From DATHRK01 sp035465395 (GTDB lineage: Bacteria > Gemmatimonadota > Gemmatimonadetes > Longimicrobiales > RSA9): a DNA stretch of 48,913 nt. Every line of letters starts with the position of its first letter. The stretch's first letter is position 1. The DNA is taken from contig DATHRK010000089.1 in NCBI GenBank assembly GCA_035465395.1, positions 1 through 48,913 on the forward strand, in the 5' to 3' direction. Below, in pieces: positions 37,293 to 45,572 of this stretch. The position numbers and the translations under genes are program-made. The notes under the pieces are model-generated. The model did no database searches. It saw only the letters and a program-made list of their open reading frames with translations, and was not told the origin of the DNA.

Positions 37293-39672
37293 GCGGCGCG
37301 GGACCTGGCGGCTGGTTCGCTCGGCCCTCAGCGCGCGGCCGACCTCGCTGTACCCGTGGGGCCTGGTGCACCACGGGGCCCGGGTGCTGGTGCTGGTCGC
37401 GTCCGCGCTGATCTTCCAGGGCCTGTTCCCGGTGGCGCCCGCGCCGGACTTCCCGGTGCTCGAGCTGGGCATGGTCGCCGACGAGGACGTGATCGCGGAG
37501 GTCGACTTCGCGATTCCCAAGTCCGGCCGCGAACTGGAGGAGCAGCGCGCCGAGGCGGCGGCCTCGGCCACGCCGGTGTTCGACATCGTGCCCGCCGCGG
37601 TGGACACGATGACCCGGCGCGTCGAAGCCTTCTTCGACCGGGTCGACAGCATCGCGGAGACCGCGAGCGATCCGCAGGAGCGGGCGAACGCGCTCGCGGA
37701 GGTCTTCGACTCCGAGCAGGTCTCGGCCAGCCCGGAGGCGGTGCGCGCGATGGCCGAAGCCCCCGCGCGTCGCGCGGTGCGCGAGGCGGTCCTGCGAGCG
37801 GTGCGCGAGGAGCTCCCCGCAGGCTTTGCCTCGTCGGACGAGCTGTCGGAGTTCGGACGGCCGCGGGTGATGCTGCGCGACGGCCCCGACGAGCCGATCG
37901 TGCCGATCGACTCCATACCCACGGGCACGGATTTCTTCGATCGCGTGCCGGCCTACCTCGGACCGTTCTCGCGGGACGCGTCGATCTCGGCGTTCGCCGG
38001 GCTCGTGGCGGTGCGGTTCTACGACGCCAGCATCCGCTACAACGAGTTCGCGACCCAGAACGCGCAGTCGCGCATGCGCGCCAACGTCCCGCCCAACAAG
38101 GGCCGGGTGCTGGCGGGCGAGCGTATCATCGCCGCGCACGAGCAGGTGGACGCGGACGTGGTGGAGAAGCTGGCCGCGTACCGCGTCGCGCTCGACCAGA
38201 TGGATCGGATCGAGGGCGCCGGGAGCTGGTCTCGCAAGGCGGGCCGTTTCCTGTTCGACGTCCTTCTGCTGGGCATGTTCGGTCTCCTGCTGCTGTTCTT
38301 CCGGCCGGCGGTCTACACCGACCTGCGCCACGTCGCCGTGATCGCCCTGCTGACGCTGGTGCTGGGCTCGGCCGCCTCGGTGGTGGCCTCCTCGGGGCAG
38401 AGCGCCGTCCTCGTCCCCATCGCCCTGCCGGTGCTGATCATCGCCGCGCTCTGGGACGGCCGGATGGCGCTCAGCTACGCCCTCATAGTGACGATCCTGC
38501 TGTCCACGCAGGCGCCTTTCTCGGGGGTGTCGCCGCTCTTCACCATGGCGTTGGCGGGCGCCGCGGCGGCGATGGCGGTGCGCGTGGTGCTGCGGCGCTC
38601 GCAGACGTGGGTCTTCGTCTCGGTCATCGCCGGCGCGTACGCCATGGCGGGCATCGTGCTGACGCTCCTGCGCGGCCTGCCGTTCTCGGCCGCGCTGGGC
38701 GCGATCGGGTGGGGCGTCGTGAACGCTGCCGGCAGCGCCGTGCTGGCGATGGCGCTGCTGCCGCTCCTGGAGGCCTACACGCGCATCACGACGGATCAGA
38801 CGCTCCTCGAGCTAGGCGACCTCAACCGTCCTCTGTTGAAGCGTTTAGCGCTCGAAGCACCGGGCACCTATGCGCATTCCATCAACGTCGCGCACCTGAC
38901 CGAGGCCGCCGCGCGGGCGATCGACGCCAACCCGCTCCTGGCGCGCGTCGGGGCCTACTACCACGACGTCGGCAAGGTGGTCAAGCCGCAATACTTCATC
39001 GAGAACCAGCCGCCGGGCCGAAACCCGCACGACCGGCTGAAGCCGGCCACCTCGGCGACCATGGTTCGGAACCACGTGCTGGAGGGCGTGCGCCTCGGCG
39101 AGGAGGCGAAGCTCCCCGATTCGGTCAAAGCGTTCATCAAGGAGCACCACGGCACGCAGCTCATCAGCTTCTTCTACGACCAGGCGCGGGAGGCCGACCC
39201 CGACCTCGAGCCGGACCCCAGGATCTTCCGCTACCCGGGCCCCACGCCGCGCTCCAAGGAGACCGCGGTCCTGATGCTGGCCGACTCGGTCGAGTCCGCG
39301 ACCCGCGTCCTCTCCGACCCCACACCCGAGCGCATCGGGGAGGTGGTCGACCAGATCGTGGAAACCAAGCTCGTCCAGCACCAACTGGACGAGTCGCCGA
39401 TGACGCTCGGCGATCTGCGGCGCGTCAAGGACGTCCTCGTCACGGCGCTCGCGAACATGCACCACCAGCGCATCGACTACCCGAACGGCGTGAAGGGCGA
39501 TGACGGCAGGGCGCGGGGTCCGGAGGCCGACGACTCGGCTGCCGGGGCGGCCGCCTTGTCGCCGCCGGAAGGGAGCGAGACCCCCGAAACCCCGGCTCCG
39601 GAGGCGTCGAGCGCCCCTGGCGAGGCCCCCGAAGGGAAGGGCGCGGGAGGCCCGCGCCGGGTGGCGGGATAG
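37285..39672 (+). CDS. pgpH: 7TM-HD c-di-AMP phosphodiesterase (PgpH/YqfF family)
   Basis: A 795-residue membrane protein. One N-terminal transmembrane helix (about 30-48) is followed by an extracytoplasmic 7TMR-HDED domain (about 60-320), seven hydrophobic helices (about 325-500) and a cytoplasmic HD domain (about 520-700) with APGTYAHSINVAHL, YYHDVGK, VRNHVLEGV and KEHHGTQLISFFY. Characterised relatives hydrolyse the second messenger c-di-AMP to pApA. An Ala/Pro/Glu-rich tail of about 60 residues closes the protein. GTG start with GGAGG upstream, inside the end of phoH. No diadenylate cyclase gene is in the window. Confidence 0.92.
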   Translation: MPERRGTWRLVRSALSARPTSLYPWGLVHHGARVLVLVASALIFQGLFPVAPAPDFPVLELGMVADEDVIAEVDFAIPKSGRELEEQRAEAAASATPVFDIVPAAVDTMTRRVEAFFDRVDSIAETASDPQERANALAEVFDSEQVSASPEAVRAMAEAPARRAVREAVLRAVREELPAGFASSDELSEFGRPRVMLRDGPDEPIVPIDSIPTGTDFFDRVPAYLGPFSRDASISAFAGLVAVRFYDASIRYNEFATQNAQSRMRANVPPNKGRVLAGERIIAAHEQVDADVVEKLAAYRVALDQMDRIEGAGSWSRKAGRFLFDVLLLGMFGLLLLFFRPAVYTDLRHVAVIALLTLVLGSAASVVASSGQSAVLVPIALPVLIIAALWDGRMALSYALIVTILLSTQAPFSGVSPLFTMALAGAAAAMAVRVVLRRSQTWVFVSVIAGAYAMAGIVLTLLRGLPFSAALGAIGWGVVNAAGSAVLAMALLPLLEAYTRITTDQTLLELGDLNRPLLKRLALEAPGTYAHSINVAHLTEAAARAIDANPLLARVGAYYHDVGKVVKPQYFIENQPPGRNPHDRLKPATSATMVRNHVLEGVRLGEEAKLPDSVKAFIKEHHGTQLISFFYDQAREADPDLEPDPRIFRYPGPTPRSKETAVLMLADSVESATRVLSDPTPERIGEVVDQIVETKLVQHQLDESPMTLGDLRRVKDVLVTALANMHHQRIDYPNGVKGDDGRARGPEADDSAAGAAALSPPEGSETPETPAPEASSAPGEAPEGKGAGGPRRVAG

Positions 39673-39676
39673 CGCG

Positions 39677-40159
39677 TTGGACACGGAGATCTCGGTGCAG
39701 GTCGCTGAACCGCAGGGGGCCGACCGGGATCCGTCGCCGCACCTCCCCCTCGTGCGCGCCGCAGCCGCAGCCGCGTTGCGCGCCGCCGGCGCCGGGGACG
39801 CGTTCCTCTCGGTGACCCTCCTGGACGACGCCGCCATTGCCGAGCTCAATGCGGCGCACCTGGGTCACGAGGGCGCGACGGACGTGATCTCCTTCCGCTT
39901 CGACGGCCCCGACGAACGGGTCGAGGGCGACGTGTACGTCGGCCACGAAGCCGCCGCGCGGGCCGCCGAGGAGGAAGGCGTGGCCTGGGAGGAGGAGCTG
40001 GCGCGCCTCACCGTACATGGCGTGCTCCACGTGATCGGGCACGACCACGCGGCGGGGCCCGAACGGACGTCCGGGGCCATGTGGGAGCTGCAGGAGTCGG
40101 TGGTCGCGCAGGTGATGCGGGCCGTGGACGGCGTGGACGGCGGCGAGGCGGGCCCGTGA
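39677..40159 (+). CDS. ybeY: Endoribonuclease YbeY (rRNA maturation factor)
   Basis: A 160-residue zinc RNase for 16S rRNA 3'-end processing and ribosome quality control. The metal motif is HGVLHVIGHDHAAGPER, giving three histidines, and LNAAHLGHEGATDVISFRFD is the other conserved block. The TTG at 39677, 5 bp after the pgpH stop, is chosen because it keeps the first beta strand (TEISVQV). A GTG at 39695 has the better ribosome site (GGAG six bases before) but would cut that strand. Coupled to mgtE by GTGA. Confidence 0.92.
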   Translation: MDTEISVQVAEPQGADRDPSPHLPLVRAAAAAALRAAGAGDAFLSVTLLDDAAIAELNAAHLGHEGATDVISFRFDGPDERVEGDVYVGHEAAARAAEEEGVAWEEELARLTVHGVLHVIGHDHAAGPERTSGAMWELQESVVAQVMRAVDGVDGGEAGP

Positions 40160-41661
40160 GCGCGCCGCCGGTCGGTACGGGGCCCGACACGGGGCCGCCC
40201 ACGGAGCCGACGCGCCCGAGCGATCCCCCGGAGCGAGCCGCCGGACCGGCCACCATCGACGCCCGGGAGTCGGGGCCGGAGCCGGAGCCGACGCCGACCG
40301 AGGCGGCCGAGGGCGCGTCTCCGCACGTCGAACGGACCCGCCGGATTCGTGAGCTCCTCGAGAGCTCCGATGACGCCGGCCTGCTTGCCTTCCTGGAGGA
40401 CCTCCACCCGAGCGACGTGGCCGACCTGGTCGAGGAGCTCGACGAGGAGCAGCGGCTGCACGTGATCGGCCTCGTGCCCGCCGAGCTGGGCGGCGAGACG
40501 CTGGCCGAGATGGATCCGGAGGAGCGGCCCGAGGACCTTCTGGTCGCGCTCGAACCCGAGCGGATCACCGAGCTCCTGGGCGAGCTGCCGGACGACGACG
40601 CGGCCGATCTCCTGGGGGAGCTGGACCCGGACGAGCAGGCGCGCGTCCTGGCGATGCTGCCGCGCCGCGACGCGGTCGAGCTGCGGCGTCTCCTGGCCTA
40701 CGACGAGGACTCCGCCGGCGGCATCATGACCACCGAGCTGGTCGCGGTGTCCGCCCACGCCACGGCGGCCGAGGCGCTGGCCGACGTGCGGCGCCAGGCG
40801 CGGGGTCTCGAGGACGATTTCTTCGCGGTCTTCGCGGTGGACCTCATGCAGCGCCTGGTCGGCACGGTGCGCCTCCAGGATCTGGTCCTCGCCGAGCCCG
40901 AGGCGCGCATCGAGGATCTCCTGGAGGCGCCGGTCGCGACGGTGCCCGTGGACATGGACCAGGAGGAGGTCGCGCGCATCATCGCGCGTTACAACCTTCC
41001 CGCGATCGCCGTCGTGTCCGCGGACGATCTGCTGCTGGGCCGGATCACGTTCGACGACGTGATCGACGTCATCGAGGCAGAGCAGACCGAGGACATCCTG
41101 CGGCTGGCGGGCGCGAGCGAGGACGAGGAGGTGCGCGGTGGCTGGCTGGAGGCCGTGCGCAGCCGTCTGCCCTGGCTGACCCTCAACATCGCCACCATCG
41201 GCCTCAGCTCGGTGGCCATCTGGGTGTTCGAGGACGTGGTGGCCGCGGTCACCGCGCTCGTCGCGCTCCTGCCCATCGTCATGGCGCTCGGGGGCAACGC
41301 CGGGACGCAGGCGCTCGCGGTCACGATCCGACGCATCGCCCTCGGCGAGGAGACCGCCAGCCGCCGCTGGAAGGTCGCCGGCAAGGAGATGCTCGTGGGC
41401 CTGTTCAACGGCCTCGTCCTGGGAATCATCGCCGCCGGGATCGTGTGGGTCTGGCAGGGCCGCGCCGTGCTCGGGGCGATCGTCCTGCTCGCGCTCTGGG
41501 GGAACCTCATCGTCGCGTCGTTCGCGGGCGCGTTCGTGCCGATCGTGCTCGAGCGGATGGGCGTGGACCCCGCCGTGGCCTCATCGGTGTTCGTGACCGC
41601 CCTCACCGACCTGTGCGGCGTGCTGTTGCTGCTCGGGCTCGGCACGATGCTGCTGCTATGA
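40156..41661 (+). CDS. mgtE: Magnesium transporter MgtE
   Basis: A 501-residue Mg2+ channel. About 55 Pro/Glu-rich residues precede the cytosolic N domain (LHPSDVADLVEELDEEQR), followed by two CBS domains (about 190-320) with SAGGIMTTELVAVSAHATAAEAL, a plug helix, and five transmembrane helices with the pore motif LGGNAGTQALAV. CBS and N domains sense cytosolic Mg2+ and gate the pore in characterised homologues. The many acidic residues in the N domain fit Mg2+ sensing. The GTG start overlaps ybeY, and the stop overlaps the next gene (ATGA). A Mg2+ channel beside ribosome-maturation genes is plausible. Confidence 0.95.
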   Translation: MSAPPVGTGPDTGPPTEPTRPSDPPERAAGPATIDARESGPEPEPTPTEAAEGASPHVERTRRIRELLESSDDAGLLAFLEDLHPSDVADLVEELDEEQRLHVIGLVPAELGGETLAEMDPEERPEDLLVALEPERITELLGELPDDDAADLLGELDPDEQARVLAMLPRRDAVELRRLLAYDEDSAGGIMTTELVAVSAHATAAEALADVRRQARGLEDDFFAVFAVDLMQRLVGTVRLQDLVLAEPEARIEDLLEAPVATVPVDMDQEEVARIIARYNLPAIAVVSADDLLLGRITFDDVIDVIEAEQTEDILRLAGASEDEEVRGGWLEAVRSRLPWLTLNIATIGLSSVAIWVFEDVVAAVTALVALLPIVMALGGNAGTQALAVTIRRIALGEETASRRWKVAGKEMLVGLFNGLVLGIIAAGIVWVWQGRAVLGAIVLLALWGNLIVASFAGAFVPIVLERMGVDPAVASSVFVTALTDLCGVLLLLGLGTMLLL

Positions 41662-43439
41662 GCGATCCACCGCTCTTGGTGCGCGACCCGTCCCCGAAAG
41701 GAGGCGGCCGCCCCTCCCCGGAGAGGGGAGCCCGCCCAAACCCGGAGGGGGGCGCTCGCCGCACCCCCGCGCTCCGGGTCCCGCAGCAGAGCCAACTGCT
41801 GCGTGCAACGACGGTGATCCGCCGCCTGGTGCCCTTCGTGTTCGCGTTCCTGCGAGATCGTCGGCGCTGGGTGCTGTTCGGCCGGCCGGCGCGCCGGACC
41901 CGAGCCCAGCACGAACGTCGCGCCGAGCGGCTGACCCACACGATTGCGGCGCTTGGCCCGACGTTCATCAAGCTGGCGCAGGTGTTCAGCGCGCGCGCCG
42001 ACATCCTTCCGGAGCCCTATCTGTCGGCGATCGGCCAGCTTCAGGACCGCGTGCCGGCGGTGCATCCGGACGCCATCGAGGCGGTGATCGAGAGCGAGCT
42101 GGGCGACGGCGTCCACGCCATGTTCGACGGCTTCGACCGCGAGCCGGTCGCGGCGGCCAGCCTCGGGCAGGTGCACAGGGCGCGCGTCGGCGAGGAGGAC
42201 GTGGCGGTCAAGGTGCTGCGGCCCGGCGTGGAGGACCTCGTCGCGCTGGACCTGGACATCTCTTTCCGCCTGCTCTTCCTGCTGAACGTGCTGTTCCCCA
42301 ATCACCACGTGCGCGCCCTGACGACGGTCGTGCGTGAGTTCAGCGTGCGCGTCCGCGAGGAGATGGACTTCCGCGAGGAGGCGGCGCACATGGCCGCCTT
42401 CATCAAGTACTTCGGGGACGATCCGCGCATCCGCGCGCCCCGCGTGCACGACGCCTACACCCGCCGGCGCGTGCTCGTCATGGAGTGGGTGGACGGCGAC
42501 AAGGTCGACCGGCTGCACAAGCGCTTCGCCAGCAGGGAGCTGGACCACGGCGACGTCATGGAGACGCTCACCGAGGTCTACGTCCGCATGCTCCTGGTGG
42601 AGGGCTTCCTGCACGCCGATCCGCACCCGGGCAACATCATCGTCGACGGGGACGGTGTCCTGGTCTTCCTCGACTGGGGCATGGTGGTCAACCTCGGCCC
42701 CACGACGCGCGACCGCATCCTGCGGTTGTCCCTGGCCGTAGCGCGCGAGGACGTCGACGGGATGATCAGCGGCATGTACGAGCTCGGGATGATCGACCCC
42801 GAGATCGCGCGCGCCGAGATCCGCGACGCCGCCAACGAGCTACTCGGCATCATGAGCCGCGCCCGCGAGCTGGGGCAGAAACGTGTGCAGGAGGCCGTGC
42901 AGGAGATCCTCGACACGTTCTACACCTGGCCCCTGATCCTGCCGCGGGAGCTGGTCTACCTGTTCCGCGCCGCGGCGCTACTCGAGGGCATCGGCATCGG
43001 CTACGACCCGGCCTTCAACGGCATCGACCCGATCAAGCGCGTCGTGCGCAGGATGCGCGGCGACATCCTCAAGGAGACGGCGCGCGAGCCGGCGCGCGTG
43101 CTCGGCAACATCGCCGGCGAGGCGCGCGCCGCCATCGTCGCGCTCCAGGACCTGCTGAAGCGCGCCGAGCGCGAAGAGTTCCGGGTCCGCATGCACCCCC
43201 GCGACCAGCGCTCGGGGGAGCGTTTCCTGCAACTCCAGGTGCGGCGCGTCCTCCTCAGCATCTTCGCGCTGACCATCTCGCTGATCACCTCCATCACGTT
43301 CGTGGCGCTGCGCAACCCGTGGGTGCTCGTCGGGGGCCTGCTGATCGCGCTCGTGATGTTCGTGACGGTGCTCTTCATCCCGGTGCACCTGCTCGAGAAC
43401 CCGCTGCGGCACGCGCGCTCGATCCGGAGCGACGGGTAG
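41658..43439 (+). CDS. ABC1/UbiB-family atypical kinase
   Basis: A 593-residue membrane-associated protein kinase-like ATPase. Family features: the KxGQ-like segment FIKLAQVFSARADILP, the Ala-rich nucleotide loop AAASLGQVHRA, AVKVLRPGV (Lys), DFREEAAHM, the catalytic HADPHPGNI and the metal LDWGMV. Two C-terminal transmembrane helices (about 530-580) anchor it. UbiB proteins support quinone biosynthesis or lipid handling. The N-terminal ~40 residues are not family-like and contain three 8-residue repeats encoded by 24-bp units. Start ATG coupled to mgtE. Its stop lies 15 bp from the convergent copB stop. Confidence 0.9.
   Translation: MSDPPLLVRDPSPKGGGRPSPERGARPNPEGGARRTPALRVPQQSQLLRATTVIRRLVPFVFAFLRDRRRWVLFGRPARRTRAQHERRAERLTHTIAALGPTFIKLAQVFSARADILPEPYLSAIGQLQDRVPAVHPDAIEAVIESELGDGVHAMFDGFDREPVAAASLGQVHRARVGEEDVAVKVLRPGVEDLVALDLDISFRLLFLLNVLFPNHHVRALTTVVREFSVRVREEMDFREEAAHMAAFIKYFGDDPRIRAPRVHDAYTRRRVLVMEWVDGDKVDRLHKRFASRELDHGDVMETLTEVYVRMLLVEGFLHADPHPGNIIVDGDGVLVFLDWGMVVNLGPTTRDRILRLSLAVAREDVDGMISGMYELGMIDPEIARAEIRDAANELLGIMSRARELGQKRVQEAVQEILDTFYTWPLILPRELVYLFRAAALLEGIGIGYDPAFNGIDPIKRVVRRMRGDILKETAREPARVLGNIAGEARAAIVALQDLLKRAEREEFRVRMHPRDQRSGERFLQLQVRRVLLSIFALTISLITSITFVALRNPWVLVGGLLIALVMFVTVLFIPVHLLENPLRHARSIRSDG
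41688..41759 (+). repeat. Three 24-bp in-frame repeats in the UbiB-family gene
   Basis: Codons 11-34 form three consecutive 8-codon units reading PSPKGGGR, PSPERGAR and PNPEGGAR. The DNA is rich in CCCC/GGGG blocks, and the middle unit contains CTCCCC-GGAGA-GGGGAG, a small hairpin. The stretch lies before the conserved kinase region and looks like an inserted low-complexity or REP-like element that keeps the frame. Confidence 0.7.
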
Positions 43440-43454
43440 AGGCGATCCAACCCC

Positions 43455-45572
43455 CTACAACTCCGCCCGCCGCAGCAGCTGCGCGTTCAGCGCCACGATC
43501 ACCGTGCTGAGCGACATGAGGATCGCGCCGACGGCCGGCGCCAGCACGACACCCCAGGGCGCCAGCACTCCCGCCGCGAGCGGGATGGCGGCGATGTTGT
43601 AGCCCGCCGCCCACCACAGGTTCTGCACCATCTTACGATAGGTGGCCCTGCTCAGCTCGACGATCCGGGCCACGTCCCGGGGGTCGCTGCGCACCAGCAC
43701 GATGTCGCCCGCCTCCACCGCTACGTCGGTCCCGGCGCCGATCGCCACGCCGATGTCGGCGGTGACCAGCGCGGGTGCGTCGTTCACGCCGTCACCCACC
43801 ATCGCGACGCGGCGGCCGTCGGCCTGAAGCGAACGGATGGTGCCGGCCTTCTCGTCGGGCATGACCTCGGCGAACACGCTGTCGATCCCCAGCTCCGCGG
43901 CCACGGCCTCCGCGACCGCCCGCGCGTCGCCGGTCAGCATGACCACGTCGATGCCGCGCCGGTGCAAGCGCTCGACCGCCTCGCGCGATTCCGGCCGAAC
44001 CCGGTCCGCCACGGTGAAGACCGCGAGCACTTCCTCGCCTTCCGCCAGGTAGATGGCCGCACGGCCCGCGCCCGCCGCCCTCTCGGCGGCCAAACGCAGC
44101 ACCTCCGGCGGGTCCAGCCCGCGAGCCCGGAGCAGGCCCGGCCCACCCGCGTGGAGTCGGCGACCCTCGACCGAGGCGCCGACCCCCGTGCCGGGTGTGT
44201 ACTCGAAGTCCGTCGACGGCGGCACGTCCAGCCCGCGCTCGCCCGCGCTCTCGGTGATCGCGCGCGCGATCGGGTGCTCCGAATCGCGCTCGAGTGCCGC
44301 GGCGAGGCGCAGCGCCTCATCGTCGTCGAGGGCGACGGTCGCGATGGCCACGACCCGCTGCTCGCCCGCTGTCAGCGTGCCGGTCTTGTCGAACACGACC
44401 GCGTCCAGGGAGCGCGCCTCCTCGAGCGCGCGCCGGTTGCGCACGAGCAGTCCGTTGCGCGCGCCCAGCGTCGTGGAGATCGCGACCACGAGCGGGATGG
44501 CGAGGCCGAGCGCGTGGGGGCACGCGATCACGAGAACCGCGACGACCCGCTCCACGACGTACGCCCCCGTGGCCCCGGCGGCGATCCAGGCCGCCATCGT
44601 CGCGGCCCCCGCCGCCAGCGCCACCATCGTCAGCCAGAAGGCCGCGCGGTCCGCTAGCGCCTGGGCTCGGGAACGGGATCCCTGCGCTTCCTCCACCAGC
44701 CGCATGATGCCGGCTAGAGCCGAGTCATCGCCGAGGCGGGTGATCTCGACGCGAAGCGAGCCGCTGCCGTTTACGGTGCCGCCGATCACCTCGTCGCCCG
44801 GATCCTTCGCGACCGGCCGCGACTCCCCCGTCAGCATCGACTCGTCCACCGAGCCCGATCCATCGCGGACGATCCCGTCGGCGGGCACGGCTCCCCCTGG
44901 CCGGACGAGCACGAGGTCGCCCTCGCGCAGCTCCGATAGCGGAACCTCCTCCGTGCCGTCTCCGACGATCCGCGTGGCGACGGACGGCATCAGCTTCGCG
45001 AGCTCGCCCAGCGCGCCGCGCGCTTGCCGGATGGAGCGCATCTCCATCCAGTGTCCGAGGAGCATGATCGTGACGAGCGTCGCGAGCTCCTCCCAGAGCG
45101 GGTCGCCCGGGTACCCCGCCGTCACGGCGAGGCTGAAGCCGAACGCGACCGTGATCGCCAGGGAGATGAGGGTCATCATCCCGGGCAGGCGATCGCGCAG
45201 CTCGGCCACCGCACCACGAAGGAAGACCAGCCCGCCGTAGAGGAAGACCGCGGTGCCGAACACCGGCGCGATCCAGTGCGAGCCCGGGAACGTCGGCGCC
45301 TGCCAATCGGCGAGACGCATGAGCATGTGGCCCCACAGCACCGTCGGGATCGTCAGCGCCAGCGAGATCCAGAATTTCCGCCGGAAAGCTTCGGGGTCGT
45401 GGCCGGCGTGTTTGTCGTGACCGGCGTGTTTGTCGTGACCGGCGTGCTCGTCGTGACCGGCGTGCTCGTCGCGACTGGCGTGCTCGTCGTGACCGGCGCG
45501 CCCGTCGTGGCCCGCGTGCTCGTCGTGAGACCCGTGGCCACTCGTCTCGACCTGGCGATCGTTGTCCGTCAT
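43455..45572 (-). CDS. copB: CopB-type copper/silver P1B-ATPase with His-rich tail
   Basis: A 705-residue heavy-metal P-type ATPase. The intramembrane motif is CPH (C351-P352-H353 in VIACPHALGLA), which places it in the P1B-3 group (Cu2+/Ag+). There is no HMA domain; instead residues ~13-60 are a His/Asp-rich tail of six-residue repeats (HDEHAG and variants), a likely metal-binding tail. DESMLTGES, DKTGTLT (phosphorylated D395), SEHPIARAI (nucleotide-binding HP) and MVGDGVNDAPAL are intact. About eight transmembrane helices. The ATG overlaps the stop of the outer-membrane protein gene (ATGA) and follows a GGAGGGG site inside that gene. It should export copper from the cytoplasm to the periplasm. 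Confidence 0.93.
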   Translation of the reverse strand: MTDNDRQVETSGHGSHDEHAGHDGRAGHDEHASRDEHAGHDEHAGHDKHAGHDKHAGHDPEAFRRKFWISLALTIPTVLWGHMLMRLADWQAPTFPGSHWIAPVFGTAVFLYGGLVFLRGAVAELRDRLPGMMTLISLAITVAFGFSLAVTAGYPGDPLWEELATLVTIMLLGHWMEMRSIRQARGALGELAKLMPSVATRIVGDGTEEVPLSELREGDLVLVRPGGAVPADGIVRDGSGSVDESMLTGESRPVAKDPGDEVIGGTVNGSGSLRVEITRLGDDSALAGIMRLVEEAQGSRSRAQALADRAAFWLTMVALAAGAATMAAWIAAGATGAYVVERVVAVLVIACPHALGLAIPLVVAISTTLGARNGLLVRNRRALEEARSLDAVVFDKTGTLTAGEQRVVAIATVALDDDEALRLAAALERDSEHPIARAITESAGERGLDVPPSTDFEYTPGTGVGASVEGRRLHAGGPGLLRARGLDPPEVLRLAAERAAGAGRAAIYLAEGEEVLAVFTVADRVRPESREAVERLHRRGIDVVMLTGDARAVAEAVAAELGIDSVFAEVMPDEKAGTIRSLQADGRRVAMVGDGVNDAPALVTADIGVAIGAGTDVAVEAGDIVLVRSDPRDVARIVELSRATYRKMVQNLWWAAGYNIAAIPLAAGVLAPWGVVLAPAVGAILMSLSTVIVALNAQLLRRAEL
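45396..45539 (-). repeat. 18-bp tandem repeat encoding the CopB His-rich tail
   Basis: Eight consecutive 18-bp units begin at 45396 and recur every 18 bp to 45539; the plus-strand unit is close to GTCGTGACCGGCGTGCTC. Translated on the minus strand each unit gives six residues such as HDEHAG, HDKHAG or HDGRAG. The central units are nearly identical and the outer ones diverged, as expected for slippage-driven expansion under selection for a His-rich segment. Confidence 0.9.

Noticed and set aside
45396..45539. Regular repeats considered as a CRISPR array
   Set aside because: Units are contiguous 18-bp copies without spacers and encode an in-frame protein segment; no cas gene is near.
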